Assembly: GCA_963732655.1 (NCBI GenBank)
Contig: CAVTAI010000017.1
Span: forward strand, 1,178,001-1,242,000
Direction of reading: 5' to 3'
DNA length: 64,000 nt
DNA from: CAVTWS01 sp963732655
GTDB lineage: Bacteria; Actinomycetota; Acidimicrobiia; Acidimicrobiales; SHLQ01
The translations under genes and the position numbers were made by a program. Numbering within the stretch: the stretch's first letter is position 1; each line of letters opens with the position of its first letter. Under the pieces are notes generated by a model. That model ran no database searches. It had not been told where the DNA came from and saw nothing but the letters and a program-made list of their open reading frames with translations. This document shows positions 51,213-59,736 of this stretch, piece by piece.

Positions 51213-52133
51213 TTGAGCGAGCCTTCCGTCATCTACGAGACCGTTCACGGAAGCAACGCCTACGGCCTCGCGCGCGTCGGATCCGATGTCGATGTCAAAG
51301 GGGTGATCATCGGCCCCGCCGCCTGGTACTTCGGATGGAGCGGCGGACCAGAACAGATCGAGCTCTCCCCCGACCACGTGCGCTACGAGATCCGGAAGTT
51401 CTTCCGCCTCGCGGTGGCAGCGAACCCTACCGTCCTCGAACTGATGTGGACCCGCCCCGAGGACCACCGCGTGGTCAGCCCCGCCGGTGAGCGACTGCTT
51501 GCTGCACGGGAGACCTTCCTCTCCCGTCGGGTCGCGGAGCGCTTCGGACGCTACGCACTGGCCCAACTCAAGCGGATTCGAACGCATCGAACATGGCTTC
51601 TCTCCCCACCGTCCGGAGCTCCGACGAGAGGCCAGTTCGGTCTTCCCGATCGGACGTTGATCCCAGCCGACCAACTGGCTGCCGCCGAGGCACTCCTCGA
51701 CGCAGGCGAGCGCGAAGCTGCCGACGACTCACCGAACTTCGTCGAGGTGCTGAGCCGGGAGAAGCGCTACAAGTCCGCGCAGTCCCAATGGCGCCAGTAC
51801 AACGACTGGTTGAAGAATCGGAACCCGGCGCGGTCGGACCTCGAGGTTCGATTCGGGTACGACACCAAACACGGCATGCACCTCGTTCGCCTTCAGCGCA
51901 TGGCCCTGGAGAGCCTCGACAGCGGAAACGTCGACGTGTTCAGGGCCGACCGAGAAGAACTGCTCGCGATCCGTGACGGCGCGTGGACCTTCGACGAACT
52001 GGAAGTGCAGACGACCGACATGGCGGAGCGGATCGAAGCTGCGGCACACGTCAGCCCGCTTCCAGCAGTGCCCGACGAAGCTGCCCTGCACCGCCTGTGC
52101 GTCGACCTCGTGGCGGAGCACCTCGGATGCTGA
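51213..52133 (+). CDS. RlaP-type nucleotidyltransferase (first copy)
   Basis: A 306-residue DNA polymerase beta-superfamily nucleotidyltransferase of the PF10127/RlaP type (RNA ligase-associated predicted nucleotidyltransferase). The catalytic region ETVHGSNAYGLARVGSDVDVKGVII holds the HGS and DxD residues; a helical C-terminal domain with KQ/HxxRL-type helices follows (YDTKHGMHLVRLQRMALES). The start is a TTG at 51213 after GACGAGAGAG. It is intact, unlike its neighbours. RlaP genes are known to cluster with RNA repair ligases, and here pnkp-hen1 are 0.8 kb away. Confidence 0.82.
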   Translation: MSEPSVIYETVHGSNAYGLARVGSDVDVKGVIIGPAAWYFGWSGGPEQIELSPDHVRYEIRKFFRLAVAANPTVLELMWTRPEDHRVVSPAGERLLAARETFLSRRVAERFGRYALAQLKRIRTHRTWLLSPPSGAPTRGQFGLPDRTLIPADQLAAAEALLDAGEREAADDSPNFVEVLSREKRYKSAQSQWRQYNDWLKNRNPARSDLEVRFGYDTKHGMHLVRLQRMALESLDSGNVDVFRADREELLAIRDGAWTFDELEVQTTDMAERIEAAAHVSPLPAVPDEAALHRLCVDLVAEHLGC

Positions 52134-52896
52134 CCCCAGATCTCGACCTCGCGCGCAAGTTCGTCGCGACGAACCCGCCACATGGGCGTCTTGTCCTCTG
52201 TGCGGTTTCGGGTGCGCACATGTACGGCTTCCCTTCGGCGGACAGCGACCTCGATCTCAAGGGCATCCACATGGTGCCGGCCCGTGGGCTGCTCGGGCTC
52301 GCGCCGGATGTCGCCGTCCACGACCTGACGGCCATCCATCGGGGGGTGGAGTGTGACCTCACCACCAACGAAGCCGGCTCGGCGCTCTCACTGCTCCTCG
52401 ACGGCAATGGCAACATGCTCGAGCGGATCCTGTCGCCGTCTCAGCTCACCCAGACCGACGTCGTTCTCGAGCTGCAGGAACTCGCACGCCGATCCGTGTC
52501 CCGCTTGTTCGTTCGCCACTACGCCGGCTTCTTCCGCGGATGCAAACGCGAGCACGAACGATCGGCCACCGCGAAGACGATGCTCTACAGCTACCGGGTG
52601 GCGCTCACCGGAATCCACCTGCTCCGCTCCGGATTGCTCGAACCGAACCTGACCGTCCTCGCACCAGAGTTTCACTACGACGATGTCGCCGACCTGGTCG
52701 CCCTCAAGCAGTCTGGGACAGAGCACGGCCCCCTCCCCGATGACCTCAGCATCACCGACGCCGCTGGCCCGAACTCGAACAAGCCCTCGTCGACGCGGAG
52801 GCGGAGTCGGACCTGCCGGCAGCGGCTCCCAACGCCTCCGACGTCGAGGCATGGCTCATCTCGACGCGGATCGCCGAGCTGAACTCGTTCGCTTGA
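52127..52896 (+). pseudogene. RlaP-type nucleotidyltransferase (second copy), frameshifted near 3' end
   Basis: The ATG at 52127 overlaps the stop of the first copy. The active-site region SGAHMYGFPSADSDLDLKGIH keeps the SGxxxYG and DxD residues, and EVxTNEAG-like CDLTTNEAGSALSLLL and ERILSP follow. At about 52758-52764 one base seems missing: the ATG frame degenerates, while the shifted frame gives RWPELEQALVDAEAESDLP and ends ISTRIAELNSFA at 52896. The catalytic core is unaffected, so a protein with an altered tail could still work. It ends 3 bases from the stop of the convergent pnkp gene. Confidence 0.75.
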
Positions 52897-52899
52897 CGG

Positions 52900-55422
52900 C
52901 TACAGACGCGGATCGACGGGTTCGGACTCGAGGGCGAGGACGCCGAAGACGCACTCGTGAACCCGATGGAGTGGTTCGGCACGCACGAAGCGCTCGAGCG
53001 CCTCGACGCCGAGGCAGAACTCGCGCACCGCGAGGCTGCGCTTGTGGCCCAGGCCGCGCTCGCGAAGGCGCGACAGCTGATCGGGCGACGTGTACTCGGC
53101 GCCGTAGATGATGCGGAGGTACTCGGGACCACGGCACTTGATGCCGGGCTGGACCATGCCGCGCTTCCACCGCGCGACGACGTCGACCGGCTTGACCACC
53201 ATGCCCTCTCCACCCGCTGCGGTGAGTTCCTCCCACCAGACGATCGCCGCGGTGATCGACGACTCGTCATCGAGGTCGACCATGATGGTCCGCGTCGCAC
53301 GAAAGGTCGCCGGCGCCGCGGCCGCGAGCCGGTCGGCCAACGCGATGTGCCACGGGTGAGGGTCGAGCGCGCGTACCCGACCTTCGGTAGCGAGCACTTG
53401 GAACGGAGCGAGGCGCAGGCCCTCGACCCCGACCGTCGGCCAGCAGTAGCGGCGGTACGCCTCGACGAATCGCGTGGCCATATCGAGTCTTTCCTCTGCA
53501 CGCTCCGCCAAGGGCGCAGCATCTGCGAGCCGGCCGGCCACGGCGGCGAGGACGTCGCGTTCCGCCGTCAGCGTGGCAGTCGCGGCCGCGCCGACCGAGG
53601 CGTACTGGGTGCGGAGCAGCTCCTCCGCCTTGGCCGACCACGGCAGCAACTCGCAGTCGAGCACCACCCAGTCGGACGCGAGCTCAGCCCAGAGGTCGAG
53701 CGATTCGAGCGCAGATCGGACGTTGTTCAGCATCGCCGATTCGAGCGTGGGGTCGCTGAAGAAGGCGCGACCGGTGCGGGTGAAGATCGCTCCTGCGCCG
53801 GCCACGCCGAACCGGCGCAGCGCCGCCTCCTCGTCTCGGCACACGACGACGACCGCCCGTGACCCCATGTGCTTCTCTTCGCAGACGAGCCGCGTCACGC
53901 CGTCATGGCGGTACGCCTCGAAGGCCTCGTCGGGGTGCTCCAGCAGACCTTCACGGGCCGAAGTCGCCGGTGGCGACATCGTCGGCGGGAGGTACACGAG
54001 CCAGTGCGGATCGATGGCGAACCGGCTCATCACCTCGATCGCCGCCGCGGCGTTCTCCTCGCGGATCGTCACCGTTCCCGTGAGGCGCGCCTCGATGATC
54101 CGCTTCCCGAGGACGTCATCGAGGTCGAGCACGTCCGAGGGCCGGTCCACGACGGTGGTCTGGACGGGACGGACAGGTTCGTAGTAGGTCGCCCGGGCGG
54201 GCACGGACACCAGCTCGCGCTCGGGCCAGCGGAGCGCGGACAGCGAGCCGCCGAACACGCATCCGGTATCGATGCAGATGGTGCCGTTGATCCAGACGGC
54301 CTCCGGCACCGGGGTGTGGCCGTAGACGACAGATGCTCGGCCTCGATAGTCGTCGGCCCACGGATACCGGACCGGAAGACCGAACTCGTCGGTCTCACCA
54401 GTCGTGTCGCCGTACAACGCGAACGACCGCACGGCGCCGGACGATCGGCCGTGCATCACCTCGGGGAGCCCCACGTGAGCGACGACCAATGCTCCGCCAT
54501 CGAACACGGCGTGGCTGACGAGACCGTCGATGAACTCGGCGACCTCGCGTCGAAACTCCGCAGGCTCGGTCGAGAGCTGCGCCATCGTTTCCGCCAGTCC
54601 GTGGCTGAGCGTGACGTTCCTGCCGTCGAGGGCCCGCTTGAGCTTGTTCTCGTGGTTCCCCGGAATGCACACAGCGGCGCCGGTCCGGGCCATGTTCATG
54701 ACGAGCCGAAGGACTGCTGGCGAGGCCGGGCCACGGTCGACGAGGTCGCCGAGGAACACGGCCTGTCGTCCGTGGGGGTGGCTGGCATCGACGCCGGTGT
54801 CGTCGACGGTCCATCCGAGATGGCGGAGCAGGTCGACCAGCTCGGTGTGGCAACCGTGGATGTCGCCGATGAGGTCGAACGGACCGGTCTGGTCTCTCCT
54901 GTCGGGCCAGAGGCGCTCGCGGACCACTTCGGCGCGATCGATGTCGTCGACGCCGTTCAGTACGTACACCTTCCGGAAACCTTCGCGGTGCAGGTTGTTG
55001 ATCGAGCGGCGTAGCGAGGCGCGCTGGTTCCGGATCACGTGGTCGCCGAAGGAGCGATCCGGTCGCGAGGCGTTCCGCTCGCGGCAGATCTCGGGGGGCA
55101 CGTCGAGCACGATCGCGTAGGCGAAGAGGTGGTGGTCCTTGGCCAACTGGACGATCGGCCGACGATCCTCGGGCCGAACGCTGGTCGCGTCGATGACCAC
55201 GATTCGCCCAGATTCGAGGCGTTTGGCGGCGATCGTGTGGAGGACTTCGAATGCGGCCCCAGTCGCAGTCTGGTCGTTCTCGTCGTCGCTCACCAGCTTG
55301 CGGCAGAAGTCGGACGAGATGACCTCGGTGGGCAAGAAGTGTCGACTGGCGAACGTCGACTTGCCCGAGCCGGACACGCCGACGAGCGCGACGACGCTCA
55401 GCTCCGGAATGGTGAGCTTCAT
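52900..55422 (-). CDS. pnkp: Polynucleotide kinase-phosphatase-ligase (bacterial Pnkp)
   Basis: An 840-residue RNA end-healing and sealing enzyme. Kinase domain: MKLTIPELS start and P-loop GVSGSGKS at residues 15-22. Phosphatase domain (from ~170): GDIHGCHTE, LGDLVDRGP, GNHENK, YGHTP metal ligands. Ligase/adenylyltransferase domain (from ~480): nucleotidyl lysine in EEKHMGSRAVVV and motif V GGEGMVVKP. All three modules and key residues are intact, as in the Clostridium thermocellum enzyme (about 870 residues). The ATG at 55422 overlaps the hen1 stop by 4 bases. With Hen1 it repairs ribotoxin-cleaved tRNA and marks the repaired site. Confidence 0.96.
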   Translation of the reverse strand: MKLTIPELSVVALVGVSGSGKSTFASRHFLPTEVISSDFCRKLVSDDENDQTATGAAFEVLHTIAAKRLESGRIVVIDATSVRPEDRRPIVQLAKDHHLFAYAIVLDVPPEICRERNASRPDRSFGDHVIRNQRASLRRSINNLHREGFRKVYVLNGVDDIDRAEVVRERLWPDRRDQTGPFDLIGDIHGCHTELVDLLRHLGWTVDDTGVDASHPHGRQAVFLGDLVDRGPASPAVLRLVMNMARTGAAVCIPGNHENKLKRALDGRNVTLSHGLAETMAQLSTEPAEFRREVAEFIDGLVSHAVFDGGALVVAHVGLPEVMHGRSSGAVRSFALYGDTTGETDEFGLPVRYPWADDYRGRASVVYGHTPVPEAVWINGTICIDTGCVFGGSLSALRWPERELVSVPARATYYEPVRPVQTTVVDRPSDVLDLDDVLGKRIIEARLTGTVTIREENAAAAIEVMSRFAIDPHWLVYLPPTMSPPATSAREGLLEHPDEAFEAYRHDGVTRLVCEEKHMGSRAVVVVCRDEEAALRRFGVAGAGAIFTRTGRAFFSDPTLESAMLNNVRSALESLDLWAELASDWVVLDCELLPWSAKAEELLRTQYASVGAAATATLTAERDVLAAVAGRLADAAPLAERAEERLDMATRFVEAYRRYCWPTVGVEGLRLAPFQVLATEGRVRALDPHPWHIALADRLAAAAPATFRATRTIMVDLDDESSITAAIVWWEELTAAGGEGMVVKPVDVVARWKRGMVQPGIKCRGPEYLRIIYGAEYTSPDQLSRLRERGLGHKRSLAVREFCLGVEALERFVRAEPLHRVHECVFGVLALESEPVDPRL

Positions 55423-56828
55423 CGTGTGAACACCGCCATCTGCGTGGGGCTGCCCAGGACATCGTTGGTCGGCCCGATACCCGAGATCGTCACCGAGTAC
55501 TCGTGGCGGTCCGCGACGGCCGCGCACCACGATGTGAACTCAGCCCGCGTCCACTCGAAGCGGTGGTCCTTGTGGCGCAGCCGATCGGTGGGCATGTTGT
55601 CGAACAGCGAGTTGTACTCGACGTTCGGCGTGGTGACGATGGCCGTTCTCGGGTGGGCGTCACCGAACAGCGCGTCCTCGAATGCCGCGAGCCTCGGCGG
55701 GTCGATGTGCTCGATCACTTCGACGACGGCAAGGGCGTCGAAATGCCGCAGCCGGCGGTCCCGATAGGTGAGCGCGCCCTGCCAGAAGTCCACACGGGCG
55801 CGCTGACGAGGCGGCATCTCATCGAGCCTCAGCCGGCGTCCGGCGACCTCCAGCGAACGCCAGGAGACATCGACGCCTACGACCCGATCCACCCACGCCT
55901 CCTTCAGCAGCGCGCGCACGAGATTTCCCGGGCCGCATCCGAGGTCGGCGATCCGCTGTGCGCCGGCATCACGAAGGGCCGACACGACTGCTTCGATGCG
56001 CTCGTCGTTCAGCCGAACGGGTTTCTCGATCGCCGCTTCCTCGTCGTCATGCGTTCGCTGCGCCTCGTCGGGGTCGTCAATCGAGCCGTCGGCCTCGATC
56101 AGGCGCGCCAACGCGTCTCGGGTGAGCCGACGATCGTGGCGCAGGTAGCGACGGGTGATCAGCTCGCGTTCCGGGTGCGTAGCGAGCCAATCGCCGCCAC
56201 GTCGCAGCAGTTTGTCGACCTCCTCATCGCCGACCCAGTAGTGCTTGTCGTCATCGAGCACAGGGAGCAGCACGAAGAGGTGCTCCAGCAGTTCTCGCAA
56301 TCGCATGGATGCAGAGAGCGTGACGTCCAGGTATCGGCTGCTACCCCATTCAGGGAACGTTTCGTCGAGAGGGACCTCCGACGCGACCACCTGGTAGCCG
56401 AGGGGCTCGAACATCGCCCGGAGGACCCGTTCACCACCACGACACGGGAGGACAGGGAGTCGAACCGTCAGCGGGATTGCCTGCTCGACGAGTTCCGGCC
56501 GGTCCTTGCTGCGTCCGGTCATCGCGGTGCCGAACAGCTTGTTGAGCGCCACCGACATGAACGAAGACGCCGCGTAGGGCCGATCATTGACGTACTGGGA
56601 CAATGAGAACCCAGTGCCCCGCTGCCCGCCTCGGCGCCCGCGAACCAACTCCACTGGGTCGACGTCGACGATGAGCGCGGCCGTGCACCGCTCAGCGGTC
56701 GCTTCCGGGTAGCAGACACGAGCCACCCCGAACGACAGCTCCTTCTCATGCACGCGGTCTGGGTTCTTGTGGAGCAGGAAACCGAGATCAGTCGCAGGAG
56801 AGGCCGACGACGTGATCGTCAGCAGCAT
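55419..56828 (-). CDS. hen1: 3'-terminal RNA ribose 2'-O-methyltransferase Hen1
   Basis: A 469-residue bacterial Hen1. The N-terminal half (MLLTITSSASPATDLGFLLH, ERCTAALIVDVDPVELVRG) is the Pnkp ligase-activating region; the C-terminal half is the SAM methyltransferase with IADLGCGPGNLVRALL and the Mn-binding site EVIEHIDPPRL plus TTPNVEYNSLF. It methylates the 2'-OH of the terminal ribose before sealing so the repaired RNA resists re-cutting at that site. The ATG at 56828 gives the conserved N-terminus; the frame stays open upstream. It is the first gene of the hen1-pnkp operon. Confidence 0.95.
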   Translation of the reverse strand: MLLTITSSASPATDLGFLLHKNPDRVHEKELSFGVARVCYPEATAERCTAALIVDVDPVELVRGRRGGQRGTGFSLSQYVNDRPYAASSFMSVALNKLFGTAMTGRSKDRPELVEQAIPLTVRLPVLPCRGGERVLRAMFEPLGYQVVASEVPLDETFPEWGSSRYLDVTLSASMRLRELLEHLFVLLPVLDDDKHYWVGDEEVDKLLRRGGDWLATHPERELITRRYLRHDRRLTRDALARLIEADGSIDDPDEAQRTHDDEEAAIEKPVRLNDERIEAVVSALRDAGAQRIADLGCGPGNLVRALLKEAWVDRVVGVDVSWRSLEVAGRRLRLDEMPPRQRARVDFWQGALTYRDRRLRHFDALAVVEVIEHIDPPRLAAFEDALFGDAHPRTAIVTTPNVEYNSLFDNMPTDRLRHKDHRFEWTRAEFTSWCAAVADRHEYSVTISGIGPTNDVLGSPTQMAVFTR

Positions 56829-56976
56829 TGATGCTCCGCTCTGAGATTCGGCCGCTCCGACACGTCCCAAGCGTAGGCGACGCACCCAATCGAGGCGGTC
56901 GGGTTTCCGGCGGCGCCTCAGCCGCCGTTCCACGAGAGACGGCCGACCACTGAGCGGGTCCAGCGGCCGAGGGCGC

Positions 56977-57714
56977 TCAGCGCGTTGTGCCTCCGTCCGA
57001 GTGGATGAGTTGTCCGTTGATCCACTGCCCTTCGGGTGAGCACAGGAAGCGGACGAGGTTGGCACAATCAGTGGAACTGCCGATGCGGGGCTGCAGATTG
57101 CGTTCTCGCACGGTTGCGGTGACGGCGGCGTCCATCCAACCAGTGTCGGTGGCGCCCGGGTTGACGACATTGGCGGTGATGCCGAGCCCGGCGAGTTCGA
57201 CGGCGGCGGCGAGCACGATGCGGTCCATCGCGGCCTTGCTCGCTCCGTAGGGCAGGTTGAACGCGGTGTGATCGCTGGTCAGCGCAACGATTCGACCGCT
57301 GCCGGGAGGGCCGGCAAACTGACCGGCGAACGCTTTGACGAGCAGCCAGGTGGCTCGTGCGTTGACCGCGATGTGGCGGTCGAAGCTGTCGATGGTGGTG
57401 TTGAGGATCGACGAGTCGACCGACTCGCAGTGGCAGCACACCAGCGCCGTCGCCGGGCCATGCTGGCGTTGGACGTCCTCGAACAGCCTTGCGGCGGCGT
57501 CGGGGTCGGCGAGATCGATCTCGATATCGGCGAGTTGCTCTGGGTCTGCTCCCCAGCTCATCTGATCGTCGTAGCTTCGCCACCCGGTCCTGACGACTTT
57601 CCAGCCGTCGTCAGCGAGGCCGGATGAGATTGCGGCGCCGATCCCGACGGAACGACCCACACCCGTGACCACCGCAATGCGGGGCGCCTGAGCGGTCACC
57701 TCGGCGGGGTCCAT
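56977..57714 (-). CDS. SDR-family oxidoreductase
   Basis: A 245-residue short-chain dehydrogenase/reductase. The cofactor motif is VVTGVGRSVGIGAAIS, a slightly altered TGxxxGxG; the catalytic Tyr and Lys are in LPYGASKAAMD; NPGATDTGWMD and the C-terminal GQWINGQLIHSDGG are typical of FabG-like enzymes. The ATG at 57714 is chosen because the frame further upstream has no homology. Substrate unknown. It sits between the RNA repair operon and the MoxR operon, separated from hen1 by 148 bases that hold a small hairpin (56908-56927). Confidence 0.9.
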   Translation of the reverse strand: MDPAEVTAQAPRIAVVTGVGRSVGIGAAISSGLADDGWKVVRTGWRSYDDQMSWGADPEQLADIEIDLADPDAAARLFEDVQRQHGPATALVCCHCESVDSSILNTTIDSFDRHIAVNARATWLLVKAFAGQFAGPPGSGRIVALTSDHTAFNLPYGASKAAMDRIVLAAAVELAGLGITANVVNPGATDTGWMDAAVTATVRERNLQPRIGSSTDCANLVRFLCSPEGQWINGQLIHSDGGTTR

Positions 57715-57829
57715 TGCTGTAAACCCTACGACGTCACGCAATCGCCTACTTCGGCGACCGGCCGATCGCGACGATCCGCAGCGACGAGGCACGCGACCGA
57801 AATCGGGTCATCGACGCCTTCGACGACCG

Positions 57830-58429
57830 CTACCGAGGTGTGGGCGAGGAAGACCGGTGCGGCGTGCCGGGGTCCGGTCGAGTTCCGGCCCGCCCAGATG
57901 GAGCGAGTGCCCGGCCCCAGACGCCGCCGGCCGCCACGATGAACAGCGCGACGGTCACCAGCAGAGAGCTCTCCGGCACCGGGATCGCCTGGGCGGCCCG
58001 AGTGATCGACCAGGTCCCGACACCGAACGTCGTGACCAAGCCTCCGCGCCTTACCCAACGGCGGCGCATCGCGGGTGACCAGGAGGCCCCCGGGGGAGCG
58101 ACGCTCGCCGCGGCCAGAGCGGTGTGAAACGTTCCGATCGATGCCGCGGCGCCGATGGCCCAGCCCGTCGTCGAATCGTCCACCGTGAACGTCCACCCCG
58201 AGGCGATGACCGCCACGGCGACCAGGCCCAGATGCGTGTCGGGGAAGAGCGCCGCTGCACCGGCTACGGCCACGATTGCGACGCCGAGGGCCGGTTCCGG
58301 ATCCCCCGCCCACGTCAGGAAGGCCACGGCGATGACGGCGCTGGCGACGGCCACGAATCGGGCCGCCAGAGCGTCTGCGTAGCCGGCGAGGAACTCGTCG
58401 GTCCGGGCGGGGGCGGTTCGTGCCGTCAT
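57830..58429 (-). CDS. Membrane protein of the MoxR/DUF58 operon
   Basis: A 199-residue integral membrane protein with about five hydrophobic segments (for example FVAVASAVIAVAFLTW, LGLVAVAVIASGWTF and SSLLVTVALFIVAAGGVW) and a short disordered Pro/Ser/Arg tail. Its start overlaps the DUF58 stop by 4 bases, so it is the last gene of the operon. I recognise no named family; a role in the membrane part of the MoxR system is inferred from position only. Confidence 0.78.
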   Translation of the reverse strand: MTARTAPARTDEFLAGYADALAARFVAVASAVIAVAFLTWAGDPEPALGVAIVAVAGAAALFPDTHLGLVAVAVIASGWTFTVDDSTTGWAIGAAASIGTFHTALAAASVAPPGASWSPAMRRRWVRRGGLVTTFGVGTWSITRAAQAIPVPESSLLVTVALFIVAAGGVWGRALAPSGRAGTRPDPGTPHRSSSPTPR

Positions 58430-59736
58430 CGGTGTCCACCCGGCCGGATCGCCGTGCCCCGGAACGGCACCCGGACCACCGAGTCGATGCTGCCCGGCCC
58501 GCTCCAGGGCACGACGGGGATGCCGCGCTCGCGCAGAGACCGAAGGGTCGTGCTGTCCCTCTTGATCCGCTCGAAGGCCCAGGCCAGTTCGGCGGTCGAA
58601 CTGCCGGGATCGTGGTGGGCGATGTCGGTCGGAAGGCAGTCGACGGCGACGATGTCCAGGCCGTGGCGGGCGATCGCTACGACGCGGTTCACCGCGCCGC
58701 GCGAGAGCAGGGGGGTCAAGACGATCACCAACGCCCCGCGCCGCAGTCCGGGCGGGAGGCGGCCGTCGTCGAGGAACTGGGGCGCAGGCTCGATCCGAGC
58801 CATCGCCTCGAGCAGGCGCCGCAGATGCCGGGGTCCGGTCGACGGCGGAATTCGGCGCGTCGCTCTCGATCCGATCACCGACAGAGCGATCCGATCACCA
58901 CGTGCCACGTAATGGGCCGCCACCGCGCCCGCGGCCCGGACAGCGATGTCGAGGCTCGACGCCCGACCGTCGACACCGTCACTGACCCCGACGTCCTCGA
59001 TGGCGTCGATCAGGAGCTCGACGTGTCGGTCCTGGTCCGCCCACGTCGAGGTGACGTGCAGATGGCCGGTCCGTTGCGATTGCGGCCAATGGATGCGGCG
59101 TAGACGATCACCGGGTTGGAACAGGCGAATGCTCTCGAACTCGGTCCCGGCGCCACCCGCGGGCGAGCGGTGTGCCCCGACGAGCCCCGGAGTTCGCAGC
59201 GGCGACGACGCGGCCGCGAACTGTGACGGATATGGAAGGCATGCGACGGTGCGGGCGTCGGCGGGATTCCTCGACGCCACCCACCGGAAGGCGCCCCAGC
59301 TGCTCGTGGCCACGACGAGTGCCGGCTGGATGTGGTGAATCCCCCATCGGCGGGCCTGCACGGTGACGGCGAGCCGTTCGTCGCCATCGTCGGGGCGGCT
59401 CATCGCCCGCCGGCCATTGACCGGGCCGGCCCGGATCCACGTGCGGTCCTCGATGACCGCGGCGATGTCCTCCACCCGCGGGTCGCCGGGATCGACGTGG
59501 ACGCGCCAGGTGGTGGCCTCCCCTTCGCGCACCGTCACGTCCGCGATCGATTGCCGAACCTCCACGGGTCGGGACGGTCGGACGAACGTCGCCCACGCGG
59601 CGACGACGATCAGCGGCGTGGCCAACACCAACAGGTCGGGCCTCCGGGCGAGCACGGCGGCTACCGCCATCACGACGCCACCGATCAGCGCCCGAGCGTG
59701 CGCCGCCGACGGCACCCAGCGGTCGTACGGAGTCAC
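58426..59736 (-). CDS. DUF58 domain protein (MoxR-associated)
   Basis: A 436-residue protein. Two hydrophobic segments near the N-terminus (ALIGGVVMAVAAVLA, LLVLATPLIVVAAWATF) anchor it in the membrane; a beta-rich region follows, then the DUF58 signature GAGTEFESIRLFQPGDRLRRIHWPQSQRTGHLHV and a VWA-like C-terminal part. The GTG at 59736 overlaps the moxR stop (GTGA). DUF58 proteins are regular partners of MoxR AAA ATPases, possibly as assembly or activation clients. The frame is open upstream of the GTG but overlaps moxR. Confidence 0.88.
   Translation of the reverse strand: MTPYDRWVPSAAHARALIGGVVMAVAAVLARRPDLLVLATPLIVVAAWATFVRPSRPVEVRQSIADVTVREGEATTWRVHVDPGDPRVEDIAAVIEDRTWIRAGPVNGRRAMSRPDDGDERLAVTVQARRWGIHHIQPALVVATSSWGAFRWVASRNPADARTVACLPYPSQFAAASSPLRTPGLVGAHRSPAGGAGTEFESIRLFQPGDRLRRIHWPQSQRTGHLHVTSTWADQDRHVELLIDAIEDVGVSDGVDGRASSLDIAVRAAGAVAAHYVARGDRIALSVIGSRATRRIPPSTGPRHLRRLLEAMARIEPAPQFLDDGRLPPGLRRGALVIVLTPLLSRGAVNRVVAIARHGLDIVAVDCLPTDIAHHDPGSSTAELAWAFERIKRDSTTLRSLRERGIPVVPWSGPGSIDSVVRVPFRGTAIRPGGHR

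Noticed and set aside
52957..53862. Long open frame on the plus strand opposite pnkp
   Set aside because: It is antisense to the conserved Pnkp ligase domain, has no family motifs, and is a product of high GC content.
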